From Strobilurus pachycystidiatus (lineage: Eukaryota; Basidiomycota; Agaricomycetes; Agaricales; Physalacriaceae): 64,000 bases of DNA. The notes beneath the pieces were generated by a model that was not told the DNA's origin, made no database searches, and saw nothing but the letters and a program-made list of their open reading frames with translations. The translations under genes were made by a program, and so were the position numbers. Each line of letters begins with the position of its first letter. Position 1 is the first letter of the stretch. Shown in pieces: positions 22,693 to 35,519 of this stretch. Location of the stretch: positions 3,844,001-3,908,000 of the forward strand of contig JAHLMK010000001.1 of the NCBI GenBank assembly GCA_019915135.1. The letters run 5' to 3'.

Positions 22693-24244
22693 TGTTAGGA
22701 CCTGAGCCAGCACTCTCACGTGCTCAAGCTCATACAGCGCCACACGGCAACTGCACACCTCCATATGTGAATCCCATGTCCCAAAGCCGTCCTCGGGGTG
22801 GAGGCCAGGAGACCTCCTAGGCACTCTGCCTAGCAAGACTTCCTGTTCATCTTGTCTAGCCGTTGTCTTGCTCAACGGTAGACCCATTGTGTCGTTGTGG
22901 ATCCTATTCACCTGCGCCACTCATTACACTCCATTGGGGTAGCGCTACACAAGCGGGGATCAATGTCTAGCACCCTCGGTGCATAGACAGCAATCCAACA
23001 GTGACTGCACCATTGCCTCGTCCTCGACGAGAGCAAACGTACAGCCAGTGTCCGAGAGATCCATCCATCTTCATCCCTGACCCACTCAACAGAGATCCCC
23101 ACGGGATACCATCAATGAGAGCAAGCGTCCAGTTGCATGGCATGTTGACGGCGTACTCAGTGACGCAAGGACAATCCTGTGGCAAAAGGATAGTGGAGAG
23201 GAAGGAGAGGGTGACGAGTAAGAGTACAATTCAGCAGAGAGTGAAGCGTACAATGAGAGAGGGCCCCTTAGAGAGCAATTCCCCAATGGCAGAGGCAAGA
23301 TGCCAAAGGGTACTGCGAAGGAATATACAATAGCGCAGATGCAATAATGTCCAGCTCTGAAGTACATAGGTGAATGTACTTCGACTTATATACCATTCTA
23401 GTGTCCCAAATTGGTTACTGACTGAGTCAGAGCTCCCACTGTGTCGGATGCGATGGAAGACACTTAATCCACTGTTTCAAGGGGCGGGGCGCCCGATCGG
23501 CGGGCTGCCATTGGTCGGGAGGGCGGGAATGGCGGGAGCATGCGCTCATGCGCCTAAGTATAGACTTGGCTCGAGTCATAGGCTGCCAAGAAGTTCCTGG
23601 GATGACTCCAGAGACTCCTGAATGAGTCAGAGCGGGTAAAGGGCGGGATCCCGCCGCTCCACATGCTGCAGCGACTCCTGAGTGAGTCAGAGCGCCCAAT
23701 GCGGCGGGATGACGTTCTGGAGGCGCCCTGAACCTTCTGGGACCTTCTCCAAGGTTCTACAACCTTCTCCTGCGGTCCAGAGGCTCTCCAAGTGTTGAGT
23801 GTTAGTGTTGTGACTTCTCCTTCAATAGATATACCTCTAGATGACTCCACGAGTCTCTAGAGCGATTCCTGGTAGTGGTACCTTGTGTGTGCTTCCTTCT
23901 TGAGTGCTGTAGCTGTTCCTGAGTGTTGTGGCCATTACAACGATGTGTGCAATGGTCTGAGAAGTGATCCAAGACCAAGAGAAGCTACGGTCATGCTGTG
24001 ACAAGTACCGGTTCCCTGGTGTTCACATTGATCCACTATGAGAGTATGCACAGGTGCTCCCGGAGCTCCTGAAGCGTCTAGACTCTGTCATCATCCTGCT
24101 TTACCTCCCGGTAGAGCTTCTGTGGCATGGAAGATAGATCATAGATGTGTGTGCAGCCATAGCGAGCCAGAGTTGTGGCTGTGGCGATGAGCCGTGCGGC
24201 TGTGTAGATGAGACAAGTGGTCTGCCTGGAGACGCATCATGACA
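22693..24244. repeat. LTR of non-autonomous element copy 1 (left)
   Basis: 1,552 bp, TGTTAGG...CATGACA. It appears identical to the right LTR (25,708-27,259) at all positions I compared. Confidence 0.9.
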
Positions 24245-25707
24245 ATATCCCCTCCTCAAGCTTCTTGTCCCCAAGAAGGCAAAGACGTCAATGGACTCGC
24301 TCCAAGGGTTTCTGCCTTCCAGTCCCCAAGTGGGTAGTATGGGATGATGCTCTGAGTTTGAGTGTTTGCAAGCGTGGGTGTGGCCCTCTAGTTATGAGTC
24401 CTTGGATTGCGTCTCTGGCGCTGCGTTGACTGGTGTTCCTTTTGGTAGGTAACTTCCTCTGGGGTATGGCGCTTGTCTCGAGTATGGATGTCCTCCGCTC
24501 AATGTGTGGCGTCTCCTTGGAACAGTCCTCGATTGTATCTCTGTTTCTTCATGGACCAGTGTGTCCGAGGCACAACTATCCCGCCGCGCGGTCATTGTTG
24601 TCCTCCATAGTCCTCGCAACCACATCTTTTCATGAAAAAAGTGGGTCTTGGATTGTGGCAGCATCCCCTCCTCAAGCTTCTCGGTCCACCGAGAAGACTA
24701 GTGGTGGAGACTCGTCATTGGTTTCAGGTTGTCCTCCCCGAGGTCCTGAGAACGGTCCTTGTGTCTGAAGGGTCCCAACAGTTGATGCTGAGGATTGGCT
24801 CGGTGGTGGATGACCAAGAGGGAGAGAGACTCTCTTGAGTGGGGAAGGGTCCGTGGATGCGATGTCACCACTCTCCATCCTCCCTGAGGATGAGAGTGTC
24901 TATGCTGGTACCCTTGAGTGTTTGGGCTCAACCTTCACTGCACCTGGTGCCAGAGAGGGAGCATGAGTACGCGAGTAGTCGCGTCGCGCAGAAGAATCAC
25001 TGGTCTCAACAGTCAATCCAAGATGAGATGATTGGACGGGCGCTGGCGGTAGAATTGGCAAGTTGGTTGAACCGTGTTCCAAAGGTTCCCAAATGCATAT
25101 GAGAGAAAAGCGCCAGGGTTCCTAGGCTGCTAGGAAGGGCAACAATCTGATCCCCGATCAGGTGCGTCCGCCAGCATGCTCCTTGAGATACTCCCAGAGT
25201 ACTCAAGCGAGATATTTGGTTTGATGGGTGTAGTGGATGTCCACCTTCATCAAATGATATATGAGTTGTGCGTTGAGTCTCTAGGCTAGAAGCCCATGAG
25301 ATAGTCCGGGGGTTAGACGTCCCGGAGACTCCAGTCGTTCAAGGCTTCGGGGTAGTGTATCGGTAAACCAAGAGTGAAGAAGAACCTGGTTCTTCTTCAA
25401 ACTTATCAACCTATAGACCGCGTCTATAACCCATGCAGCTCTGCCCAGAAGATTCCTGTATCAAGAGAGACCAGATTGTATTGTTGGTTTGGGTACCGTG
25501 ACGTTGGTTGGTGCGCTTGATACTGGGTCTCTGCGAGCTCAGATAAGGGGAGCAATTGTGCTGAGGCTGTGGTGTCCGGAAGCGTTATTCCAAGGTGGGA
25601 GTAGTGGTCAGAAGACTGCACCATGCAGTACTCCTTGTTTGAGGGTGTCCTTGTCGAGTAACCGTTGCCTAACCTCCACAGCGAGTAGGAGAGAGAGCTG
25701 GACATAT
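24245..25707. other. Internal region of non-autonomous element copy 1
   Basis: 1,463 bp without recognisable protein. The left end on the minus strand is the polypurine tract. A minus-strand frame starts 3 bases inside the right LTR junction (MSSSLSYSLWRLGNGY) but runs only 93 residues and matches nothing I know. Confidence 0.75.
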
Positions 25708-27259
25708 TGTTAGGACCTGAGCCAGCACTCTCACGTGCTCAAGCTCATACAGCGCCACACGGCAACTGCACACCTCCATATGTGAATCCCATGTCCCAAA
25801 GCCGTCCTCGGGGTGGAGGCCAGGAGACCTCCTAGGCACTCTGCCTAGCAAGACTTCCTGTTCATCTTGTCTAGCCGTTGTCTTGCTCAACGGTAGACCC
25901 ATTGTGTCGTTGTGGATCCTATTCACCTGCGCCACTCATTACACTCCATTGGGGTAGCGCTACACAAGCGGGGATCAATGTCTAGCACCCTCGGTGCATA
26001 GACAGCAATCCAACAGTGACTGCACCATTGCCTCGTCCTCGACGAGAGCAAACGTACAGCCAGTGTCCGAGAGATCCATCCATCTTCATCCCTGACCCAC
26101 TCAACAGAGATCCCCACGGGATACCATCAATGAGAGCAAGCGTCCAGTTGCATGGCATGTTGACGGCGTACTCAGTGACGCAAGGACAATCCTGTGGCAA
26201 AAGGATAGTGGAGAGGAAGGAGAGGGTGACGAGTAAGAGTACAATTCAGCAGAGAGTGAAGCGTACAATGAGAGAGGGCCCCTTAGAGAGCAATTCCCCA
26301 ATGGCAGAGGCAAGATGCCAAAGGGTACTGCGAAGGAATATACAATAGCGCAGATGCAATAATGTCCAGCTCTGAAGTACATAGGTGAATGTACTTCGAC
26401 TTATATACCATTCTAGTGTCCCAAATTGGTTACTGACTGAGTCAGAGCTCCCACTGTGTCGGATGCGATGGAAGACACTTAATCCACTGTTTCAAGGGGC
26501 GGGGCGCCCGATCGGCGGGCTGCCATTGGTCGGGAGGGCGGGAATGGCGGGAGCATGCGCTCATGCGCCTAAGTATAGACTTGGCTCGAGTCATAGGCTG
26601 CCAAGAAGTTCCTGGGATGACTCCAGAGACTCCTGAATGAGTCAGAGCGGGTAAAGGGCGGGATCCCGCCGCTCCACATGCTGCAGCGACTCCTGAGTGA
26701 GTCAGAGCGCCCAATGCGGCGGGATGACGTTCTGGAGGCGCCCTGAACCTTCTGGGACCTTCTCCAAGGTTCTACAACCTTCTCCTGCGGTCCAGAGGCT
26801 CTCCAAGTGTTGAGTGTTAGTGTTGTGACTTCTCCTTCAATAGATATACCTCTAGATGACTCCACGAGTCTCTAGAGCGATTCCTGGTAGTGGTACCTTG
26901 TGTGTGCTTCCTTCTTGAGTGCTGTAGCTGTTCCTGAGTGTTGTGGCCATTACAACGATGTGTGCAATGGTCTGAGAAGTGATCCAAGACCAAGAGAAGC
27001 TACGGTCATGCTGTGACAAGTACCGGTTCCCTGGTGTTCACATTGATCCACTATGAGAGTATGCACAGGTGCTCCCGGAGCTCCTGAAGCGTCTAGACTC
27101 TGTCATCATCCTGCTTTACCTCCCGGTAGAGCTTCTGTGGCATGGAAGATAGATCATAGATGTGTGTGCAGCCATAGCGAGCCAGAGTTGTGGCTGTGGC
27201 GATGAGCCGTGCGGCTGTGTAGATGAGACAAGTGGTCTGCCTGGAGACGCATCATGACA
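25708..27259. repeat. LTR of non-autonomous element copy 1 (right)
   Basis: 1,552 bp; followed by the target duplication GATTT. Confidence 0.9.
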
Positions 27260-28464
27260 GATTTGAATTCTCACCCACACACTCTTTAACAGCTACCCTC
27301 TCCTCAATATCTGTTATCCGTTGATACGCATTGTAGAATCCTAGTGCCAGAACCAGGGAATTTTGCGATTCCTGTAGGAGTCTATGCCAGGACTTCCAGT
27401 CACAGCACAACGACCAGAGAGACACACGGAGAAACTACCTTAACGCAGGCAAGTCTCCAGGACTAAGGGATACACGCCTTTAGGACGCGGTATGATCGAC
27501 CGATCATACTCCTTAACTCCGAATATCATTATCCAAGCGTTGTACTCTTAAAAACCAGGAGTTCATTCAACCGTGTCGGTCATGCAACGACAAGTGCCTA
27601 CCAGAAAGAGCACTACGGAAAGTACCCAGGCAGGAGATACTCTACCAAGAAGGCTCAAGGAGTTTACTCGTGCTAAGTCAGAACTCGCGCGACCGAGAAT
27701 AGATCACGGAGAAGATCTCTCTTCCGGGCCATGGCGCCTTCGGAATAGTGATCTCCGCTCCGACGCCCCGCACCAAAGAAAACGGACTTCGATCCGCCGC
27801 CGCCGATCACTAAAGATAGACCTGGCTAAAAGGCCCGATCATGGACCTTGTACCTCACTGGAACTCACATATTGATGTGGCGTCACTGAGTTGTCGAAAA
27901 CAAATCACCTTCCAAGCGCTAAGGATAAACCCAACCAACGCCTAAAGACACGAAAGAACTCATTAAGGAGTTTTTGCCAAGACAAGCGGGACCTCGGGAG
28001 ACAGGAATAGACTTAAGGAAGAGCCAGATCAGTGGTGTGGCGCACTTGGCGCTGACCAAGTGTTCAGTCTTCTCCCGGGTCGGCTGTTTCGAACAGGGAT
28101 AGCCAATCAGGACGCTAGTACAGAATGACTCGACCTCCGAGAGGCCCGACGAGTAGTAAACCCGCTTACAGTACAGAATAGTAGGAATAGTATAAAAGGC
28201 CAGCAAGCGCCAGTAGATAGGTAGCTTAGTGCCCCCACAGTATCCGCTAGTAATACGCAGTCGCTGTAGTGAATCTAACTCGAGTTTCGACTCAACTTAC
28301 TCTGAATTTGAGAGAACCCAAAAGACCTTGAAAGCCCCAAAAAGACCTTAGAACCATTTAGGTGATATCAGGTGTTAGCAAACTCCTTGAAGAACTCATA
28401 GGTTCCTATCCTCCAAGTCACTAAGACAATACCAAACGACACCACTTGGCGTTAGACCCTTGTG

Positions 28465-30016
28465 TGTTAGGACCTGAGCCAGCACTCTCACGTGCTCAAG
28501 CTCATACAGCGCCATACGGCAACTGCACACCTCCATATGTGAATCCCATGTCCCAAAGCCGTCCTCGGGGTGGAGGCCAGGAGACCTCCTAGGCACTCTG
28601 CCTAGCAAGACTTCCTGTTCATCTTGTCTAGCCGTTGTCTTGCTCAACGGTAGACCCATTGTGTCGTTGTGGATCCTATTCACCTGCGCCACTCATTACA
28701 CTCCATTGGGGTAGCGCTACACAAGCGGGGATCAATGTCTAGCACCCTCGGTGCATAGACAGCAATCCAACAGTGACTGCACCATTGCCTCGTCCTCGAC
28801 GAGAGCAAACGTACAGCCAGTGTCCGAGAGATCCATCCATCTTCATCCCTGACCCACTCAACAGAGATCCCCACGGGATACCATCAATGAGAGCAAGCGT
28901 CCAGTTGCATGGCATGTTGACGGCGTACTCAGTGACGCAAGGACAATCCTGTGGCAAAAGGATAGTGGAGAGGAAGGAGAGGGTGACGAGTAAGAGTACA
29001 ATTCAGCAGAGAGTGAAGCGTACAATGAGAGAGGGCCCCTTAGAGAGCAATTCCCCAATGGCAGAGGCAAGATGCCAAAGGGTACTGCGAAGGAATATAC
29101 AATAGCGCAGATGCAATAATGTCCAGCTCTGAAGTACATAGGTGAATGTACTTCGACTTATATACCATTCTAGTGTCCCAAATTGGTTACTGACTGAGTC
29201 AGAGCTCCCACTGTGTCGGATGCGATGGAAGACACTTAATCCACTGTTTCAAGGGGCGGGGCGCCCGATCGGCGGGCTGCCATTGGTCGGGAGGGCGGGA
29301 ATGGCGGGAGCATGCGCTCATGCGCCTAAGTATAGACTTGGCTCGAGTCATAGGCTGCCAAGAAGTTCCTGGGATGACTCCAGAGACTCCTGAATGAGTC
29401 AGAGCGGGTAAAGGGCGGGATCCCGCCGCTCCACATGCTGCAGCGACTCCTGAGTGAGTCAGAGCGCCCAATGCGGCGGGATGACGTTCTGGAGGCGCCC
29501 TGAACCTTCTGGGACCTTCTCCAAGGTTCTACAACCTTCTCCTGCGGTCCAGAGGCTCTCCAAGTGTTGAGTGTTAGTGTTGTGACTTCTCCTTCAATAG
29601 ATATACCTCTAGATGACTCCACGAGTCTCTAGAGCGATTCCTGGTAGTGGTACCTTGTGTGTGCTTCCTTCTTGAGTGCTGTAGCTGTTCCTGAGTGTTG
29701 TGGCCATTACAACGATGTGTGCAATGGTCTGAGAAGTGATCCAAGACCAAGAGAAGCTACGGTCATGCTGTGACAAGTACCGGTTCCCTGGTGTTCACAT
29801 TGATCCACTATGAGAGTATGCACAGGTGCTCCCGGAGCTCCTGAAGCGTCTAGACTCTGTCATCATCCTGCTTTACCTCCCGGTAGAGCTTCTGTGGCAT
29901 GGAAGATAGATCATAGATGTGTGTGCAGCCATAGCGAGCCAGAGTTGTGGCTGTGGCGATGAGCCGTGCGGCTGTGTAGATGAGACAAGTGGTCTGCCTG
30001 GAGACGCATCATGACA
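28465..30016. repeat. LTR of non-autonomous element copy 2 (left)
   Basis: 1,552 bp; carries the CATACGG variant. Confidence 0.9.
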
Positions 30017-31479
30017 ATATCCCCTCCTCAAGCTTCTTGTCCCCAAGAAGGCAAAGACGTCAATGGACTCGCTCCAAGGGTTTCTGCCTTCCAGTCCCCA
30101 AGTGGGTAGTATGGGATGATGCTCTGAGTTTGAGTGTTTGCAAGCGTGGGTGTGGCCCTCTAGTTATGAGTCCTTGGATTGCGTCTCTGGCGCTGCGTTG
30201 ACTGGTGTTCCTTTTGGTAGGTAACTTCCTCTGGGGTATGGCGCTTGTCTCGAGTATGGATGTCCTCCGCTCAATGTGTGGCGTCTCCTTGGAACAGTCC
30301 TCGATTGTATCTCTGTTTCTTCATGGACCAGTGTGTCCGAGGCACAACTATCCCGCCGCGCGGTCATTGTTGTCCTCCATAGTCCTCGCAACCACATCTT
30401 TTCATGAAAAAAGTGGGTCTTGGATTGTGGCAGCATCCCCTCCTCAAGCTTCTCGGTCCACCGAGAAGACTAGTGGTGGAGACTCGTCATTGGTTTCAGG
30501 TTGTCCTCCCCGAGGTCCTGAGAACGGTCCTTGTGTCTGAAGGGTCCCAACAGTTGATGCTGAGGATTGGCTCGGTGGTGGATGACCAAGAGGGAGAGAG
30601 ACTCTCTTGAGTGGGGAAGGGTCCGTGGATGCGATGTCACCACTCTCCATCCTCCCTGAGGATGAGAGTGTCTATGCTGGTACCCTTGAGTGTTTGGGCT
30701 CAACCTTCACTGCACCTGGTGCCAGAGAGGGAGCATGAGTACGCGAGTAGTCGCGTCGCGCAGAAGAATCACTGGTCTCAACAGTCAATCCAAGATGAGA
30801 TGATTGGACGGGCGCTGGCGGTAGAATTGGCAAGTTGGTTGAACCGTGTTCCAAAGGTTCCCAAATGCATATGAGAGAAAAGCGCCAGGGTTCCTAGGCT
30901 GCTAGGAAGGGCAACAATCTGATCCCCGATCAGGTGCGTCCGCCAGCATGCTCCTTGAGATACTCCCAGAGTACTCAAGCGAGATATTTGGTTTGATGGG
31001 TGTAGTGGATGTCCACCTTCATCAAATGATATATGAGTTGTGCGTTGAGTCTCTAGGCTAGAAGCCCATGAGATAGTCCGGGGGTTAGACGTCCCGGAGA
31101 CTCCAGTCGTTCAAGGCTTCGGGGTAGTGTATCGGTAAACCAAGAGTGAAGAAGAACCTGGTTCTTCTTCAAACTTATCAACCTATAGACCGCGTCTATA
31201 ACCCATGCAGCTCTGCCCAGAAGATTCCTGTATCAAGAGAGACCAGATTGTATTGTTGGTTTGGGTACCGTGACGTTGGTTGGTGCGCTTGATACTGGGT
31301 CTCTGCGAGCTCAGATAAGGGGAGCAATTGTGCTGAGGCTGTGGTGTCCGGAAGCGTTATTCCAAGGTGGGAGTAGTGGTCAGAAGACTGCACCATGCAG
31401 TACTCCTTGTTTGAGGGTGTCCTTGTCGAGTAACCGTTGCCTAACCTCCACAGCGAGTAGGAGAGAGAGCTGGACATAT

Positions 31480-33031
31480 TGTTAGGACCTGAGCCAGCAC
31501 TCTCACGTGCTCAAGCTCATACAGCGCCATACGGCAACTGCACACCTCCATATGTGAATCCCATGTCCCAAAGCCGTCCTCGGGGTGGAGGCCAGGAGAC
31601 CTCCTAGGCACTCTGCCTAGCAAGACTTCCTGTTCATCTTGTCTAGCCGTTGTCTTGCTCAACGGTAGACCCATTGTGTCGTTGTGGATCCTATTCACCT
31701 GCGCCACTCATTACACTCCATTGGGGTAGCGCTACACAAGCGGGGATCAATGTCTAGCACCCTCGGTGCATAGACAGCAATCCAACAGTGACTGCACCAT
31801 TGCCTCGTCCTCGACGAGAGCAAACGTACAGCCAGTGTCCGAGAGATCCATCCATCTTCATCCCTGACCCACTCAACAGAGATCCCCACGGGATACCATC
31901 AATGAGAGCAAGCGTCCAGTTGCATGGCATGTTGACGGCGTACTCAGTGACGCAAGGACAATCCTGTGGCAAAAGGATAGTGGAGAGGAAGGAGAGGGTG
32001 ACGAGTAAGAGTACAATTCAGCAGAGAGTGAAGCGTACAATGAGAGAGGGCCCCTTAGAGAGCAATTCCCCAATGGCAGAGGCAAGATGCCAAAGGGTAC
32101 TGCGAAGGAATATACAATAGCGCAGATGCAATAATGTCCAGCTCTGAAGTACATAGGTGAATGTACTTCGACTTATATACCATTCTAGTGTCCCAAATTG
32201 GTTACTGACTGAGTCAGAGCTCCCACTGTGTCGGATGCGATGGAAGACACTTAATCCACTGTTTCAAGGGGCGGGGCGCCCGATCGGCGGGCTGCCATTG
32301 GTCGGGAGGGCGGGAATGGCGGGAGCATGCGCTCATGCGCCTAAGTATAGACTTGGCTCGAGTCATAGGCTGCCAAGAAGTTCCTGGGATGACTCCAGAG
32401 ACTCCTGAATGAGTCAGAGCGGGTAAAGGGCGGGATCCCGCCGCTCCACATGCTGCAGCGACTCCTGAGTGAGTCAGAGCGCCCAATGCGGCGGGATGAC
32501 GTTCTGGAGGCGCCCTGAACCTTCTGGGACCTTCTCCAAGGTTCTACAACCTTCTCCTGCGGTCCAGAGGCTCTCCAAGTGTTGAGTGTTAGTGTTGTGA
32601 CTTCTCCTTCAATAGATATACCTCTAGATGACTCCACGAGTCTCTAGAGCGATTCCTGGTAGTGGTACCTTGTGTGTGCTTCCTTCTTGAGTGCTGTAGC
32701 TGTTCCTGAGTGTTGTGGCCATTACAACGATGTGTGCAATGGTCTGAGAAGTGATCCAAGACCAAGAGAAGCTACGGTCATGCTGTGACAAGTACCGGTT
32801 CCCTGGTGTTCACATTGATCCACTATGAGAGTATGCACAGGTGCTCCCGGAGCTCCTGAAGCGTCTAGACTCTGTCATCATCCTGCTTTACCTCCCGGTA
32901 GAGCTTCTGTGGCATGGAAGATAGATCATAGATGTGTGTGCAGCCATAGCGAGCCAGAGTTGTGGCTGTGGCGATGAGCCGTGCGGCTGTGTAGATGAGA
33001 CAAGTGGTCTGCCTGGAGACGCATCATGACA
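31480..33031. repeat. LTR of non-autonomous element copy 2 (right)
   Basis: 1,552 bp; carries the same CATACGG variant as its partner. Confidence 0.9.
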
Positions 33032-33594
33032 TTGTGTTCGTTAGAAGGCCGGGTTGCAAGTAGTTCTGCCTTGCAATCACGCTCTGTTGTGAAGTATTCG
33101 CCTTTGAGGAGTTTATTTGAGTTTGAACGAGTGTTGTTATCGTCTGAAACACCTTACGGAATCTTTGGTCCCAGTCCAAGACACTAGAAGTTTGGTTTAA
33201 GGACAAGGAAATCGCCTTACTTGGTAGCAGTCCAGTAGCATAAACACCTACGGTAGTGGCCTGCCATAAGACAATCACCTTGTACAAAAGAACAATCAAT
33301 AAGAAGGAGCTACATTGCCTCGCGCTGTTTAAGGTCTCCGTACGTTGTGACTTCGGCCTACGACTTTCAGATTATCTTGTTCGACTTTGTGAATCAATCT
33401 CCCTACACCCCCTAAAACTACTCGAACGCAAGTTCGGAATACATCTCTATTGTTCCAATACCAAAAGTACTTGTTCCTTTGAAACAACTACACCGGCCTC
33501 GCTCCCACCAGGAGTATTAGTGAGATATAAGGATAGATAGGATAGATTTCATAGTCCCTTTTAGAGGTCTATTTCGAACGTGCATATCATATTT

Positions 33595-33611
33595 TGGAGC
33601 CCACCGCGAGG
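33595..33611 (+). promoter_or_regulatory. Gypsy primer-binding site
   Basis: TGGAGCCCACCGCGAGG begins five bases after the LTR. TGG matches the complement of a tRNA CCA end, so a full 3'-end tRNA primer is expected. The same site is present in the truncated second copy with one change (51,095-51,111). Confidence 0.8.
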
Positions 33612-34157
33612 GGGTGATATATTTTGATTTCAACGAAACCTACCAAGGCATCTGCGAAGTCTTAAATTCCAAACAACGACCTGGCTGCTAGGAACTCTGA
33701 ACGTTATACCAACAGTCAGAACCAAGCAAACCCGCCACCACCAAAAGCAAAACCAGTCATTGCAGGATCATCAAGTCCTACAAACTCTGGGATAGCAAGT
33801 CGGCTTCGAACCAAACGACCTACAGCCGGATCTCTCTTCAACGGAACTCCCCAAGAAGTTGCTGCAGCTCAAAGGCGTTTAGCGAACCCGTCAACACCAA
33901 AGTCCAAAAAGTCGAAACGTGGAACAAAAGTACCACCGACGCCCCAAGCATCTACTAGGAGAAGAGCTACTTCAGATCCTGAAACACCTTCGCGAGCTAC
34001 TACCAGCCAAAGGCGATCTTCAGCCTCCGAAATCTCGCCTAGTTCTACGAACTCCACACCTTTTGGAAGTCCTCTAACTAGTTTAGAAGACGACGACAGT
34101 TTACCACCGATTCCTACGTTTATTAACTTCGGAAACTCCAACCCACGAACCAACACT

Positions 34158-35519
34158 ATGCCCGCAATGGCTGCCGTTAGAAAGTTAATCCCTTCTGACG
34201 AACTCAGTGATGAGGCAAAAGCAGAAATCAAGGACAAAAAGGTTCCCATACCTTTCTCCAACAACGCCCCCAAATGCAAAGGCAAAACTGGAGAAGATAT
34301 TAGGGAATTCTTCGCGACTTGTGACTGGATCTTCGATGTCTCGAACATCAAGGAACAAGGAACCAAAATGGAGATGGCTGCCTTCTACGCAGGCCATGAA
34401 CAGAGGAAACGCTGGCACCGACATGCAGACTATGCAAAAGGTGTTTGGGCAGACTTCAAGGAATCAATTTTAGCCTCCTACTCGAAGGGTAAGAACGATC
34501 CGGAGTATGTCCCTAGCGACCTCAAGGACGCTTTGGAACCTTACATCTCCCGGCCTGTTAATAACAAACAGTATTGGGAAGCGTTCTCGCGCGAAGTGCT
34601 CCATATTCTGGAAGCTTTGATTCAGAGTGGAGAGGTAACCAACAAAGGTGCCATTGAGTATATAAAGTCCTCCCTTACGGAGGGAATCTGGCACAATGTC
34701 CTAGGAGATCTAAGGCAGGAAGTGTTAAAGACAGCAGTCGCTGGAACTACTCCAACGTATGATTTTACCTTGGATCAAGTAGCCAAGGCAGTCTCCAATT
34801 ACTTCCTCACGGACAAATGGGTATCTGGTCCCCCAACCACGAACGCGTTTTCCAGGGACTTAGTCCCTATGCCAACGTCGCGGGTCAAGACCGAGGAACT
34901 GGACGAATACCTGAACCGTATAGCCTCGCTCCAGGACGTTATCCAGAAAGGAGAGAAAGATCGAGAGGAATCTAGAAAGAATGATCAGAAACTCCTGACG
35001 GCAGTCCTGGAGAGTCTGCAGAGGACCAACATTCAAGGTCTGCGTTCACAAGGCTATGTACAAGAAACACCTAGTGTGTATTTACAAACTCCAATGAATG
35101 GCGTTTCGCTTCCGACCAATCTGCCTAACGGGATCTATAAGACTCCGCAAGGTGCGATGCCTCCAGGCAACAAGTTTGTAGTAAACGATGGAAGATGTTA
35201 TTTCTGCCGGGATGTGGGGCATATAATTGCCAATTGTCCGGTGAAAGAAATGTGTGAAACCCAAGGTCATATATTCAAACCAGGGGGGACAAACATCTAC
35301 CACTTACAAAATGGACAGCCCATTCAAAGGACCAATGCGAAGCAACCGCTAAGTCCTTGGGAACAGGTACAGAAATACCAGCAAGAAAATGCAACCAAGG
35401 TCTCCGCGTTCCAATCCCAAGAAGATGAATTCGCGCCGGATCCTTCAGTATACATGCAAAGGACTCCCCAGGAAAGCAAGTTCAGTAGTGAACCATTTTC
35501 GGGTTTCGGCAAGGCTTGA
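34158..35519 (+). CDS. gag: Gypsy Gag (capsid-nucleocapsid)
   Basis: 453 residues from ATG 34158. The N-terminal half resembles Ty3/Gypsy capsid (FSNNAPKCKG, EDIREFFATCDWIF, KKWHRHADY-like). A short coiled-coil region follows, then a CCHC zinc knuckle CYFCRDVGHIIANC near the C-terminus, typical for RNA packaging. The frame stays open upstream to about 33,665 without an ATG, adding up to 160 Ser/Pro/Arg-rich codons. Gag may therefore start upstream by another route, or that part may be leader. It ends TGA at 35517-35519, overlapping an ATG of the protease frame (TGATG). Confidence 0.88.
   Translation: MPAMAAVRKLIPSDELSDEAKAEIKDKKVPIPFSNNAPKCKGKTGEDIREFFATCDWIFDVSNIKEQGTKMEMAAFYAGHEQRKRWHRHADYAKGVWADFKESILASYSKGKNDPEYVPSDLKDALEPYISRPVNNKQYWEAFSREVLHILEALIQSGEVTNKGAIEYIKSSLTEGIWHNVLGDLRQEVLKTAVAGTTPTYDFTLDQVAKAVSNYFLTDKWVSGPPTTNAFSRDLVPMPTSRVKTEELDEYLNRIASLQDVIQKGEKDREESRKNDQKLLTAVLESLQRTNIQGLRSQGYVQETPSVYLQTPMNGVSLPTNLPNGIYKTPQGAMPPGNKFVVNDGRCYFCRDVGHIIANCPVKEMCETQGHIFKPGGTNIYHLQNGQPIQRTNAKQPLSPWEQVQKYQQENATKVSAFQSQEDEFAPDPSVYMQRTPQESKFSSEPFSGFGKA
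35501..35507 (+). promoter_or_regulatory. Candidate -1 ribosomal frameshift heptamer, gag to protease
   Basis: G GGT TTC in gag phase, ten bases before the gag stop. A -1 slip enters the protease frame at CGG CAA GGC with no intervening stop. A possible 6-bp stem (35527-35532 with 35546-35551) follows, but 19 bases downstream is further than usual. Confidence 0.55.

Larger units (their letters stand above)
22693..27259. mobile_element. Non-autonomous long-LTR retroelement, copy 1
   Basis: 4,567 bp: two 1,552-bp LTRs around a 1,463-bp internal part, flanked by the exact 5-bp duplication GATTT (22688-22692, 27260-27264). No open frame resembles gag or pol. Orientation is uncertain. On the minus strand a strong polypurine tract (GAGGAGGGGATAT) abuts LTR start TGTCATG; on the plus strand a weaker purine run precedes TGTTAGG. 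Minus is favoured. It must depend on enzymes from another element, so it is a LARD-type passenger. Confidence 0.9.
28465..33031. mobile_element. Non-autonomous long-LTR retroelement, copy 2, nested in the Gypsy 5' LTR
   Basis: 4,567 bp, same length as copy 1, with LTRs at 28465-30016 and 31480-33031. Target duplication TTGTG at 28460-28464 and 33032-33036. The uninterrupted target sequence is visible in the two other Gypsy LTRs (near 47,940 and 50,530). The only difference from copy 1 that I noticed is CGCCATACGG for CGCCACACGG, and it is shared by both LTRs of each copy. Confidence 0.93.
27322..33589 (+). repeat. 5' LTR of the Gypsy element, split by a nested element
   Basis: LTR sequence occupies 27322-28464 and resumes at 33037; the nested element (28465-33031) and one copy of its TTGTG duplication lie between. 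Joined length is 1,696 bp, equal to the 3' LTR. Confidence 0.93.

Noticed and set aside
24433..25102. Repeated small open frames inside the non-autonomous LTR elements
   Set aside because: They are present only because the elements are duplicated, have no family resemblance and overlap on both strands.
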